The notes beneath the pieces are model-generated. The model saw only the letters and a list, made by a program, of their open reading frames with translations. It had not been told where the DNA came from and ran no database searches. Positions 26,224 to 34,520 of a stretch of 58,228 nucleotides of DNA are shown here, piece after piece. The stretch comes from an uncultured Pelagibacteraceae bacterium (lineage in GTDB: Bacteria > Pseudomonadota > Alphaproteobacteria > Pelagibacterales > Pelagibacteraceae). The position numbers were made by a program, and so were the translations under genes. Numbering within the stretch: position 1 is the first letter of the stretch; each line of letters starts with the position of its first letter. Where the stretch lies: the NCBI GenBank assembly GCA_905620505.1, contig CAJQTN010000008.1, positions 1-58,228 on the forward strand, given 5' to 3'.

Positions 26224-26433
26224 TTATCTAAAAAGCCTTATACTTTTAATGGCTATTTTTGTTATAAAATTTATAAATTTGCTTAGTAGATTATTATTAA
26301 TTTTTTCAATACACTTCTCAAAATTAATTATCTTGTTTACATTCTGTAAAATAAATTTTTCAAAATGTTCATAATCATCTTCATTCCAATAATTTAAATG
26401 GATCTGCGTTGATTGTACACCAAAAGGAAGCAT
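26224..26433 (-). CDS. hypothetical protein, 69 residues
   Basis: Small ORF just after rlmN on the opposite strand, with an ATG preceded by AAAGAA. The N-terminal part MLPFGVQSTQIHLNYWNEDDYEHF has a balanced, protein-like composition and the C-terminus is amphipathic and basic (LLSKFINFITKIAIKSIRLF), perhaps membrane-associated. No family recognised. The fit between neighbours (eight bases to rlmN, about 40 to the lactonase) supports a real gene. Confidence 0.45.
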   Translation of the reverse strand: MLPFGVQSTQIHLNYWNEDDYEHFEKFILQNVNKIINFEKCIEKINNNLLSKFINFITKIAIKSIRLFR

Positions 26434-26475
26434 AATTTCTTTGTAGAATAAAGGAATAGATAGTATTTAATTAAA

Positions 26476-27351
26476 ATGGAAAACAAAAAATTTGAAGAAT
26501 ATACGAAAAATCTTAATTTAAAAAAAATTCACACAGGAAGTGTATGGACAGAAGGACCTTGTTATTTAAAAAGATTAAATAAAGTGATTTGGAGTGATAT
26601 TCCAAATAACAGAATGTTAAGTTTTGACTTTAAAAAAGTTGAAATTTTTAGATCACCTTCAAATTTTTCAAATGGCAATACAACAGACAATCAGGGCAAT
26701 CTTGTAACGTGCGAACATGGAGCCAGAAGAGTTACCACAACTGATCAAAATAATGTGATTACTTTAATCGCTGATGAATATAAGGATAAAAGATTAAATT
26801 CACCAAACGATGTATGCGTTCACTCCAGCGGAGCAATTTTTTTCACAGATCCTCCTTTTGGAATTATCAACCCTAACCGTGTAGAAGGGTTTCCAGGCAA
26901 GATGATGTACAATGGATGTTATGTTTTTAAATATGATCCAAAAGTAAAATCATTAGAAGCCCTAGTGACAGACATGGAACGACCTAATGGTATCGCTTTT
27001 TCACTTGATGAATCTCAATTATTTATTTCAAACACAGGTGAAACTAAATATATTAGAAGATACGATATTAATAAAAATTTAAGAGTATCTAGCCCTATAG
27101 AGTTTGCTAAAACTGATCCTGATTATGTTATGGATGGATTCAGATTTGATTCAGAAAATAATCTTTGGACTAGTTGTGGGGATGGTGTTGCTTGTTATAC
27201 TTCATCCGGAAAACAAATCGGGTATATCAAAATTCCAGAACGTGTATCAAATATTGATTTTGGAGGCGTTGATGGAAAAACATTGTTTATTACAGCTAGT
27301 ACCTCTTTTTATATGGCCAGCTTAAATGTCAAAGGAGCAAAATTTAAATAA
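26476..27351 (+). CDS. SMP-30/gluconolactonase family lactonase
   Basis: 291-residue six-bladed propeller lactonase. The metal-site segments are recognisable: Glu26 in WTEGPCY, the RLNSPNDVCVHSSG stretch with its conserved Asn, and NGIAFSLDES with the conserved Asp. Family members hydrolyse sugar lactones such as gluconolactone or galactarolactone. It is followed after three bases by a uronate dehydrogenase gene, whose product is an aldarolactone, so this enzyme most likely opens that lactone. No signal peptide, so cytoplasmic. Confidence 0.9.
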   Translation: MENKKFEEYTKNLNLKKIHTGSVWTEGPCYLKRLNKVIWSDIPNNRMLSFDFKKVEIFRSPSNFSNGNTTDNQGNLVTCEHGARRVTTTDQNNVITLIADEYKDKRLNSPNDVCVHSSGAIFFTDPPFGIINPNRVEGFPGKMMYNGCYVFKYDPKVKSLEALVTDMERPNGIAFSLDESQLFISNTGETKYIRRYDINKNLRVSSPIEFAKTDPDYVMDGFRFDSENNLWTSCGDGVACYTSSGKQIGYIKIPERVSNIDFGGVDGKTLFITASTSFYMASLNVKGAKFK

Positions 27352-27354
27352 AAT

Positions 27355-28161
27355 ATGAAAAAAAAAATTTTAGTTACAGGGGCCTCTGGTCATTTAGGTG
27401 GTATGCTTTTTAAGTCTTTAGCAAATCTTGGTTATAAGAATCTTGAAGGTACAGATTTAAAAAAAAAAAACATAGATAAAAATCAAAAATTTATATTAGG
27501 TAATCTCAAAAATCTAAAATCAATTATAAAGATGACTAAAGGAGTTTATGCAATTGTTCATTTCGGTGCTATACCTATTGAAGATACTCAACACAATATT
27601 TTACAAAATAATATTATAGGTACCTATAATCTCTTTGAGGCAGCAAGAATAAACAAGGTGAAAAGAATAATTTTTGCAAGTTCAAACCATGCTATTGGAT
27701 TTCACAGAAGAACAGCCAAGTTAAATCAGTACTCAAATCAAAGGCCAGATAGTCATTATGGTTTAAGTAAAGCTTTTGGTGAAGAATTATCTAGATTTTA
27801 TGCTGATAAATTTAATATTAAATCCATGTGTATTAGAATTGGATCGTGTTTGGAGGTACCAGAGGATAGAAGGCATATATCAACTTGGATTAGTTATAGT
27901 GACCTCACCCAGTTAGTTGACATTGGAATTAGACACAAAGCTATTCATCATGAAATTGTTTATGGAGTGTCTAAAAATAAAAAATCATGGTGGAACAATT
28001 CACGTGCCCATCAACTTGGCTACAAACCTATAGACAGTGTGGATAGATTTAATTTTCATTCATTAAGTAAAAATGAGCACAAAGATAAAATGGCCTTACT
28101 TTTTCAAGGCGGTGTTTTTACATCGGCTAATTTTAAGGGTAACATCAAAAACATTAAATAA
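27355..28161 (+). CDS. udh: uronate dehydrogenase
   Basis: 268-residue extended SDR/epimerase-fold enzyme. The NAD motif GASGHLGG is at 9-16, catalytic Ser110 in FASSNHAIG, Tyr135 and Lys139 in YGLSK. The segments IVHFGAIPIED, RIGSCLEVPEDRRHISTWISY, KKSWWNNSRAHQLGYKP and FQGGVF match the uronate dehydrogenases of Agrobacterium and Pseudomonas. Reaction: D-galacturonate or D-glucuronate plus NAD to the aldaro-1,4- or 1,5-lactone. It is in an operon with the upstream lactonase. The galactarolactone-cycloisomerase-like gene at 4061 would supply the next step. Confidence 0.88.
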   Translation: MKKKILVTGASGHLGGMLFKSLANLGYKNLEGTDLKKKNIDKNQKFILGNLKNLKSIIKMTKGVYAIVHFGAIPIEDTQHNILQNNIIGTYNLFEAARINKVKRIIFASSNHAIGFHRRTAKLNQYSNQRPDSHYGLSKAFGEELSRFYADKFNIKSMCIRIGSCLEVPEDRRHISTWISYSDLTQLVDIGIRHKAIHHEIVYGVSKNKKSWWNNSRAHQLGYKPIDSVDRFNFHSLSKNEHKDKMALLFQGGVFTSANFKGNIKNIK

Positions 28162-28185
28162 ACTTCATTCAATACTATATTCAAC

Positions 28186-29157
28186 ATGTTTTTAAAAAAA
28201 CTTTTTCAAGAAATCAAAGATGTAATAATCCCCCTATATAAAATTTTAATTCCATTTGTATTTATTATTAAATTATTAGAAGTTACAGGTATAGTAGATC
28301 TAATTGCTAAAGCCTTTGCACCTTTAATGGGATTAATTGGTTTACCTCCCGAATTAGGTATTATTTGGGTGACTGCTTTAGTGGTTAATATTTATGCAGC
28401 TTTAATATTATTTGTAAATATCCTCCCATCTATCGATGTAAGTGTTGCTCAAATTACTATTTTAACTGTAGCAATGTTGCTATGCCACAATCTTTTAATA
28501 GAATCGGCTATATCAAGATCAGCTGGCGTTTCTTTTTTATTTACTTCATTTTACAGACTCATCTCAGCTTTTTTTGTTTGCTGTGTGTTAAATTTAATTT
28601 ACAGTAAATTTAACTATTTAGACGAACCATTTATAACTTCTTTTACACTGGAACCACCACTGCCAGGTCTATGGTTCTGGTTAAAAGATCAAATACTTTA
28701 TTTATTTTACGTTTTTATTATTGTAGTAGTACTTGTCACAATATTAGAAATTCTTAAAGCTATAGGTATAGAAAAATTTTTAAAAAAAATATTGGTACCA
28801 CCGTTAAAATTTTTTGGTATCAGTGAATCCGCAATGAATATTATTATTGTAGGTATGACAATTGGACTTCAATTTGGAGGTGGAATTTTAATTAAAGAAG
28901 TCAATTCTGCTAAGATAGATAAACAAAGTGTTTTTCTTTCAATCCTAATGATTAATCTTGTTCATGCTATTATTGAAGACACGTTATTGATGCTTGCGGT
29001 AGGTGGACATTTTTCCGGTGTCATTTTTGCAAGAATTATCTTTGGTTTGTTGATCTCATTGTTAATGTTAAAAATTTATCAAATTTTTAATTTGTTTTTT
29101 GAAAATTATATTTTTAATGAAAAACTTAAGCAATTACCAAATTTAAAAAAAAAATGA
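28186..29157 (+). CDS. nucleoside-recognition (Gate) domain membrane protein
   Basis: 323 residues with about eight hydrophobic segments and two Gate-like halves. The first (VIIPLYKILIPFVFIIKLLE, then FAPLMGLIGLPPELGIIWVT) and second (LEILKAIGIEKFLKKILVPP, then GISESAMNIIIVGMTIGLQFGGG) resemble the nucleoside recognition domain of SpmA/SpmB/YjiG-type proteins. Substrate and role are not known. It follows udh by 24 bases on the same strand, so it may belong to that unit. It converges on the acidic protein gene. Confidence 0.75.
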   Translation: MFLKKLFQEIKDVIIPLYKILIPFVFIIKLLEVTGIVDLIAKAFAPLMGLIGLPPELGIIWVTALVVNIYAALILFVNILPSIDVSVAQITILTVAMLLCHNLLIESAISRSAGVSFLFTSFYRLISAFFVCCVLNLIYSKFNYLDEPFITSFTLEPPLPGLWFWLKDQILYLFYVFIIVVVLVTILEILKAIGIEKFLKKILVPPLKFFGISESAMNIIIVGMTIGLQFGGGILIKEVNSAKIDKQSVFLSILMINLVHAIIEDTLLMLAVGGHFSGVIFARIIFGLLISLLMLKIYQIFNLFFENYIFNEKLKQLPNLKKK

Positions 29158-29159
29158 AA

Positions 29160-29447
29160 TTATTTTTCTTCCTCGTCTACTTCGGTGTCAAAATCTAAAT
29201 CATCATCATCATCATCATCATCTAGATCATCAGCTTCCCCATCGTCTAAACCTTCATCTTCATTAGAATTATTTAGTTGTGCAAACTCAACTTTCTCTTT
29301 TTTAATCCATTTTTCTGCAGATTTTGGGATTTCTTCTTCTTCTTCCCAAGCTTCAATATCTGAAATTTCTAAATCTAAAGCTTCCGAAGCGGAATCTAAA
29401 TCTAATTGAAGTTCCTCCAGAGCCTCTAAAAATTCTTTATATGTCAT
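29160..29447 (-). CDS. highly acidic small protein, 95 residues
   Basis: The N-terminal 45 residues look like a small helical domain (MTYKEFLEALEELQLDLDS, then EALDLEISDIEAWEEEEEIP, perhaps helix-turn-helix-like). The C-terminal half is almost entirely Asp and Glu, with a run of eight Asp encoded by a GAT microsatellite (29201-29221 on the plus strand reads CAT seven times). Predicted pI is extremely low. Such tails occur in nucleic-acid mimics and in chaperone-like small proteins; function unknown. The Ser-rich frame opposite it is a shadow. Confidence 0.65.
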   Translation of the reverse strand: MTYKEFLEALEELQLDLDSASEALDLEISDIEAWEEEEEIPKSAEKWIKKEKVEFAQLNNSNEDEGLDDGEADDLDDDDDDDDLDFDTEVDEEEK

Positions 29448-29607
29448 TTTATTTTTAAGTTAGTTTATTATCTGCCGTGTATACTAATTGTTTAATTATT
29501 AAAAGCACATCTAAAAGCAACATAAACTGGTAAGAAATAAGACTGTTTATATTGAACACTATCTTATTTTGTCTTTTCACTGTCGCGCTACCAAGACCGG
29601 CAGGCTG

Positions 29608-29688
29608 TTAAAAAATATATTTATCGGCCAGATAAATAAGCAATCCAACCGCTATTCCTGTTATTAAATAAAAATAGACTTCTTTCAT
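29608..29688 (-). CDS. possible 26-residue membrane miniprotein
   Basis: ATG-initiated ORF reading MKEVYFYLITGIAVGLLIYL and then ADKYIF: one hydrophobic helix with a short charged end on each side. It lies 22 bases downstream of the SDR gene on the same strand. The rest of the 29448-29710 gap shows no other coding or RNA feature I can support. Very short, so evidence is limited to its membrane-like pattern. Confidence 0.3.
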   Translation of the reverse strand: MKEVYFYLITGIAVGLLIYLADKYIF

Positions 29689-29710
29689 AAAATATAAAAT
29701 CTTTTAATTT

Positions 29711-30463
29711 TTAGTAAGTGGCTCTACCTCCGCTTAAATCAAATACCGCACCTGTTGTGTAGGAATTTTCCTCACTGACCAACCATGTTACAAGTGACGC
29801 TAATTCGTCGACAAGAATAAACCTGTTTCTTGGAATTTTAGACAGCATATAATCAATATGTTCTTTTGTCATTTGATCAAAAATTCTAGTTTTTGCCGCA
29901 GCTGGTGTCACCGTATTTACAGCAATGTTTTTGTTAGCCAACTCTTTTCCTAAAGATTTAGTCAAACCAATTACACCAGCCTTAGAAGCGCTGTAAGCTG
30001 AAGCATTGGGATTACCTTCTTTTCCAGCAATTGAAGCAATATTTACAATACGTCCATAATTGTTTTTAACCATATGAGGCGTGATTGCTTTCAGACAATA
30101 AAAAACAGCATTGAGATTTAGCTCTAAAACTTTTTTCCATTCATCAATCGGATAATCTGAAACTGTAGTATTTTTACCCGCAATACCCGCGTTATTTATA
30201 AAAATATCTATCTTTGTATTTTTAATTAAATTTTCTACCTCAGTATTTACTTGATCAAAATTAGTAACATCGATAATTTTAGAAGATAATTTTGGGTTAT
30301 TTATTTTTTTTATTGTTTCTTCAATCGCTATTTTGTCTAGATCCCAAATTATTACTCTTGCTCCTGAGTTTAAAAATCGTCTAGTCATAGCAAGGCCAAA
30401 ACCTTGTGCACCTCCAGTAACAATAGCTGTTCTACTATCTAAATCAAATTTATTCATGAACAT
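29711..30463 (-). CDS. short-chain dehydrogenase/reductase
   Basis: 250-residue classical SDR (248 if the second ATG at 30457 is used). TGGAQGFG cofactor motif near residue 16, NNAGIAG, catalytic Ser in VNIASIAG, and YSASK (Tyr/Lys). It resembles 3-oxoacyl-ACP-reductase-like sugar or polyol dehydrogenases, including those of L-rhamnose or L-fucose oxidation. It may belong with the udh-lactonase group a kilobase away, but the strand differs. Substrate undetermined. Confidence 0.88.
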   Translation of the reverse strand: MFMNKFDLDSRTAIVTGGAQGFGLAMTRRFLNSGARVIIWDLDKIAIEETIKKINNPKLSSKIIDVTNFDQVNTEVENLIKNTKIDIFINNAGIAGKNTTVSDYPIDEWKKVLELNLNAVFYCLKAITPHMVKNNYGRIVNIASIAGKEGNPNASAYSASKAGVIGLTKSLGKELANKNIAVNTVTPAAAKTRIFDQMTKEHIDYMLSKIPRNRFILVDELASLVTWLVSEENSYTTGAVFDLSGGRATY

Positions 30464-30559
30464 TATTTACTAAATGAAAATATCTACAATTACAATAAAC
30501 TAATCAACAGGCAAGGCTTAACTTATATCTATAGATCATATATAAATATTTAAAATTTT

Positions 30560-31402
30560 ATGAGCACAATAGTTTTTATTATAGTTTTATTCTCTGCAGT
30601 TTTACACGCTATTTGGAATAGTATGGCCAGTAAGTATAAAGATAAGAATGTATCTATTCCTGCGATAGTTTATGGACATGTGCCGGCTTGTATTATTGCT
30701 ATAATTTTTTTACCTTCACCTAGCATTGAAAGTTTTCCCTATATTATTCTTAGTGCTTTAATACATCAAGGATATCAAAATTTTCTTTTAACAGCTTACC
30801 AAACAGGAAAATTCACAACAGTTTATCCTATAGCGCGCGGGTTCGGCCCACTAGTTGCGACTATAATTTCAATTATTTTTTTAGGGGTTTATCTAAAAGC
30901 ATTTACTATTTTATCTATTTTGCTTATTTCAACAGGAGTAATTTTAATTGGTCTCTTCAGTAAATCTGTTCTTAAAAATAATAAAATACTTTATACTTCA
31001 CTATCCACAGGAGTTTTTATTGGTATTTATTCTGTTGTGGATGGTCAAGGGGCAAGACTAAGTGGGTCTGCCATTAGCTATATGAGCTGGGTGTTTATTT
31101 TTAGTGCCTTATTTTTTCCTTTCATTTTACATATCAGAAAACAAAAAAATATTTTAAAAAAAACTTTAACAGAAGGAAAATTTGTCTTTTGGATCGGAGG
31201 CACTTTTTCTTATTTTGCTTATGTAATTACTGTCTGGGCTTTTACAAAAGCACCCATACCAATGGTGAGCGCCTTAAGAGAATCTAGCATTATTTTCGCA
31301 ATATTGATTAGCTACTTTTACTTAAAAGATAAGATCAATCTTTATAAAATAGCATCAATTCTATTGATTTTTTTGGGCGTTATAGGATTGAAATTATTTT
31401 AA
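30560..31402 (+). CDS. EamA/DMT-family membrane transporter
   Basis: 280-residue protein with ten hydrophobic segments and two EamA repeats. TVYPIARGFGPLVATIIS (helix 3-4 region) and APIPMVSALRESSIIFAILIS (second repeat) are typical of the family. Substrate unknown. It is divergent from the SDR and ends in a strong bidirectional terminator. A decayed copy of part of this gene lies about 1 kb downstream (31904-32030). Confidence 0.85.
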   Translation: MSTIVFIIVLFSAVLHAIWNSMASKYKDKNVSIPAIVYGHVPACIIAIIFLPSPSIESFPYIILSALIHQGYQNFLLTAYQTGKFTTVYPIARGFGPLVATIISIIFLGVYLKAFTILSILLISTGVILIGLFSKSVLKNNKILYTSLSTGVFIGIYSVVDGQGARLSGSAISYMSWVFIFSALFFPFILHIRKQKNILKKTLTEGKFVFWIGGTFSYFAYVITVWAFTKAPIPMVSALRESSIIFAILISYFYLKDKINLYKIASILLIFLGVIGLKLF

Positions 31403-31430
31403 AAGAAGGGAAATAAAAATCCCTTCTTTT
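31401..31430. terminator. bidirectional intrinsic terminator
   Basis: Perfect eleven-base stem AAAAGAAGGGA / TCCCTTCTTTT with an eight-base A-rich loop (31412-31419). The A-run at one foot and T-run at the other allow it to end transcripts from both the EamA gene (plus strand) and the small convergent gene at 31444-31641. Confidence 0.9.
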
Positions 31431-31443
31431 GATGTTCAGTCAA

Positions 31444-31641
31444 TTAAAAATTATTATTACCCTTAGTCGAAATATGACCTAAAATTTTTCCTTTATTGGT
31501 TCCATTTTTAATCCTGTAACCTGTAGTACCATTGCCATAGGCTTCAACGGCCGTTTTCCTTTTTTCAATTGCCTTTTCTTTTTTGTCGTTTTGGTGTTGG
31601 TTTTTGATGGTCTTCATTAGATGATCTTTGATCTTAAGCAT
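31444..31641 (-). CDS. hypothetical basic protein, 65 residues
   Basis: Small, basic, Gly/Asn-rich C-terminus (AVEAYGNGTTGYRIKNGTNK, then GKILGHISTKGNNNF). It has the clearest Shine-Dalgarno among the small genes here: TGAGGT at 31648-31653 (minus strand) with a six-base spacer to the ATG. It ends in the shared terminator at 31401-31430. Family not recognised; the good ribosome site and own terminator argue that it is expressed. Confidence 0.6.
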   Translation of the reverse strand: MLKIKDHLMKTIKNQHQNDKKEKAIEKRKTAVEAYGNGTTGYRIKNGTNKGKILGHISTKGNNNF

Positions 31642-31676
31642 AGGCTTACCTCATGGTTAAAGTTTACCTACTTTTA

Positions 31677-31692
31677 ACTCATGTAGATGAGT
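31677..31692. repeat. inverted repeat upstream of the 65-residue gene
   Basis: ACTCAT / ATGAGT with a four-base spacer, 36 bases upstream of the ATG of the small gene at 31444-31641. Size and position fit an operator or a short leader hairpin. The stem is only six base pairs. Confidence 0.35.
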
Positions 31693-31714
31693 CACTTTTG
31701 ATCCATGTGAATGG

Positions 31715-31734
31715 CACATTTATTTATAAATGTG
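31715..31734. repeat. near-perfect 20-base palindrome
   Basis: CACATTTAT / ATAAATGTG around a two-base centre, in the noncoding stretch 31642-32072. It could be a binding site for a dimeric regulator or a weak hairpin. Together with the repeat at 31677 and the transporter remnant it is the only structure I see in this 431-base gap. Confidence 0.4.
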
Positions 31735-31903
31735 GCTTAACTATATCTTCAATATTAGAATAGTCAATATTACAAAAATTATAGCACAGTAAATATTACC
31801 GTATGTAAGAGCAAATTTTACACCCAATAAAAAAGTTTTTGATAAAATAGATTTAAATCTCAATTCATTGAGCGTTGATATTACTGAAGTATTGTCTTAG
31901 ATA

Positions 31904-32030
31904 AACTCAACTTCAGTTATTTTTTTAGAGTTTATCTAAAGGCATTTACTATTTAGTCTATTTTGCTTATTTCAATGGGTGTAATTTCAATAGGTCTTTT
32001 TAGTAAGTATGTTATTAAAAATATAAAAAA
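31904..32030 (+). pseudogene. decayed fragment of an EamA transporter gene
   Basis: Bases 31931-32029 align without gaps to 30888-30986 of the intact EamA gene, with about 84 of 99 identical by eye; weaker similarity extends back to about 31904 after a one-base deletion. In the matching frame it reads YLKAFTI-stop-SILLISMGVISIGLFSK, against YLKAFTILSILLISTGVILIGLFSK in the intact gene. An in-frame TAG and the deletion make it nonfunctional. It is on the same strand as the intact gene and about 1.04 kb away, so it is likely a remnant of a tandem duplication. Confidence 0.8.
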
Positions 32031-32072
32031 GCATAAGTAAAAAAACTAAATAAATTTTATAGTTAATTTGTT

Positions 32073-33935
32073 ATGAGAAAATTTATACCTTTAAGTCTGT
32101 CTATTATAATTTTAATAACAGTCAGTTTATTATGGGATTATATTAAATTACCCTACAATAATGAAAATATATTAGTTGGGGAATACTATTTTAAAAAATA
32201 TAATCCCTTAAATGACACTATAAGATTTTTATTATTTATTTTATTGCCAAGTTTAACTTATTTAGTAAGTTATTTTTTTACCCATAAAAACATATGCAAT
32301 ATAAGCATAAGCAGTAAAAACTATTTTCTAAATAAAAAAGAAAGTAATTTTTACAATCCTTTAAGCTCTTATTTTTTATTATTTATAATTTTAATTACGC
32401 TAGAATTTTTTTCAGTCGATTTAAGTAATTTTATTAATAAAGTGGACATGTATCATGATGGTGGTTTTTTGGTTCCACCACTAAATTATTTAAATAATAA
32501 AGAATTATATAATTCAACATGGTATGATTATGGTCTTATTGCCAATAATTTTGGTACAATTTTTAATTTATTTTTTGGTTATTATTCAATAGGCAGCATA
32601 ACACTAATTAAGCTAATATTCATTTATCTAACAAAATTATTTTTATTATTAATTTTAAAAGAAATATCCAAAGAATTAAATTTAGATAATTTATTGAAAA
32701 AAGTATTTTTTATTATTTTAACTTTTTTTGCTATTAGCCTCCCTAATTATTATGATCTCAATGTTTATTTTTCATACAGACAGTCAATTTATTTATTTTT
32801 TATTTTTATATTAGGATCGACACTATGTAATAATAAAAATTTAAATTTTAAATTTTTTTTTATTGGAACCTTTTCTTTAATTTCAGTTCTTTGGTGGCAT
32901 GATATTGGAGCTTATGTAAATGCTTTAATATTTTTGTCTTTAATTTATTTGTTAATTCATAGAGAGATTAATTCTTTTTTAATCATAATTTTTGGAATCA
33001 CTTTATCTTGGGTTTTGTTTTTTTTAATAATGTCAGGTCCAGAAATTAAAGAATTTTTATATCAAATCAAAATACCATATTCTTCAGCTTATGAGTATAT
33101 TTTAGGCATGGAATACCGCAAACCTTTCAGTGAAGAAAGTGGAAGGTGGACAAAAGCATTATTATTTATTTATGCAACCAGCTTAATGATTATAAATTTA
33201 AACTTTAGTAAAAAATTTTATGTTAATTATAAAACAAAAATTTTTACTACTTTACTTTTTATTAGTGGGATACTGATCTTTAAATCTGCATTGCTGAGGT
33301 CTGATAGCCTTCATCTAAAATATTCTTCTGGACTTTATATTTTAGTTTTTTTTCTAATATTAATGTTATTTTTATTTCAAAGAATAGATAAAAATAAAAA
33401 AATAAAAAGTTTACTGAAAAATATTAGTATAGATACTTTATCTAAATTTTTATTCTTATTTTATATAACTTTTGCATTTTTATTTTTTTCAGGTGTATTT
33501 AACAAAAAAGATAATAATACAGTAGCCAAAAAAATACAAAATATTGTAAATTTAAAATCAAACGTTAAATATCTTATAGAAGCCAAAGATGATCTTTACC
33601 TAGATGAAAACACTAAGAAAGTTCTAAAATTTTATAATAAAATCAGTAAAGATGATAATTGTATTCAAATGTTAACAGACGATGCTGCATTTCATTATTT
33701 TTTAAGAAAACCATCATGTACTCAATTCTTTTATGCATCGAATATTATTAATGGCTATACAGAAAACAAATTTATAAACCAACTCAAATTATCTTCGCCA
33801 AATATTATACTTTACAAATCACCTTATAATATTTTAACAAATTATTCTAATATGCCAAATGCACTTGAGCATATTGAGAAAAAATATTCTTTTTTTGAAA
33901 ATTTTAACAATTATATTTTTTATAAAAAAAATTAA
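32073..33935 (+). CDS. large polytopic membrane protein, possible GT-C-type glycosyltransferase
   Basis: 620 residues with roughly a dozen hydrophobic segments and one soluble C-terminal region from about residue 480. A first-loop motif VDMYHDGGFLVPPLNYL (about 127-143), with acidic and His residues after the second or third helix, resembles the acidic loop of lipid-linked-sugar (GT-C) glycosyltransferases, but I cannot assign a named family. The family 2 glycosyltransferase at 34909 on the same strand could supply a polyprenyl-phosphate sugar. Composition is extremely Phe/Ile/Leu/Asn-rich even for this genome. Confidence 0.65.
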   Translation: MRKFIPLSLSIIILITVSLLWDYIKLPYNNENILVGEYYFKKYNPLNDTIRFLLFILLPSLTYLVSYFFTHKNICNISISSKNYFLNKKESNFYNPLSSYFLLFIILITLEFFSVDLSNFINKVDMYHDGGFLVPPLNYLNNKELYNSTWYDYGLIANNFGTIFNLFFGYYSIGSITLIKLIFIYLTKLFLLLILKEISKELNLDNLLKKVFFIILTFFAISLPNYYDLNVYFSYRQSIYLFFIFILGSTLCNNKNLNFKFFFIGTFSLISVLWWHDIGAYVNALIFLSLIYLLIHREINSFLIIIFGITLSWVLFFLIMSGPEIKEFLYQIKIPYSSAYEYILGMEYRKPFSEESGRWTKALLFIYATSLMIINLNFSKKFYVNYKTKIFTTLLFISGILIFKSALLRSDSLHLKYSSGLYILVFFLILMLFLFQRIDKNKKIKSLLKNISIDTLSKFLFLFYITFAFLFFSGVFNKKDNNTVAKKIQNIVNLKSNVKYLIEAKDDLYLDENTKKVLKFYNKISKDDNCIQMLTDDAAFHYFLRKPSCTQFFYASNIINGYTENKFINQLKLSSPNIILYKSPYNILTNYSNMPNALEHIEKKYSFFENFNNYIFYKKN

Positions 33936-33970
33936 TTTAAGACTTTGTACTTTAATATTAAACTTTTAAA

Positions 33971-34519
33971 ATGAAGAAATTATTAATAATTTTTTTTTTC
34001 CCTTTTTTCCTATCCAACGATGCCTTAGCGAATCAAGAAATTGTTAATTCTCTTAAAAATGGTGGAAAATTAATATTTATTAGACACACCTTAGCTCCGG
34101 GTGGGGGAGATCCAGTTGATTTTGATATTAAAGATTGTTTAACTCAAAGAAATCTAAGTTCAACTGGTATTGCCCAAGCTAAAATAATTGGTAAATTCTT
34201 TAAAGACAGCAATATTCCAATAGATCAAGTACTTTCAAGTGAGTGGTGCAGGTGTAAAGATACAGCACAAAATGCATTTGAAAACTATCAAACCTTTAAC
34301 GCTTTAAACTCTTTCTTTTCCTCAAAATTCGTTGAAAATCGGGAGGAACAAATGAAAGATTTACGGGCTTTTGTCAAAAACTGGAATAGTAAAAAAAATA
34401 TAGTTTTTGTTACTCATTACGTTGTTATTTCAGAAATCCTTGGTACAACGGCAATCCCAGGAGAGATTATAGTTGCAGATAAAAACTTTAAAGTGATAGG
34501 AGCTATAGAAACGAATTAA
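33971..34519 (+). CDS. exported histidine phosphatase superfamily protein
   Basis: 182 residues. An N-terminal signal peptide (about 1-20, ending ALA) directs it to the periplasm. The catalytic RHT motif (Arg38-His39, normally RHG or RHA) follows, then SSEWCRCKDTAQ, the second Arg/Glu region, and the C-terminal VTHYVVI with the second histidine. This is the layout of the phosphoglycerate-mutase-like / SixA-like branch. Substrate unknown. It ends one base before the TerB-like gene. Confidence 0.85.
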   Translation: MKKLLIIFFFPFFLSNDALANQEIVNSLKNGGKLIFIRHTLAPGGGDPVDFDIKDCLTQRNLSSTGIAQAKIIGKFFKDSNIPIDQVLSSEWCRCKDTAQNAFENYQTFNALNSFFSSKFVENREEQMKDLRAFVKNWNSKKNIVFVTHYVVISEILGTTAIPGEIIVADKNFKVIGAIETN

Positions 34520-34520
34520 T

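Noticed and set aside
29185-29409. Ser-rich plus-strand frame opposite the acidic protein
   Set aside because: Produced by the GAT/ATC microsatellite; no conserved pattern, and the acidic frame has the better start.
29575-29610. Locally GC-rich stretch with ACCGGCAGGC, considered as a tRNA remnant or attachment site
   Set aside because: No cloverleaf arms, no matching direct repeat nearby.
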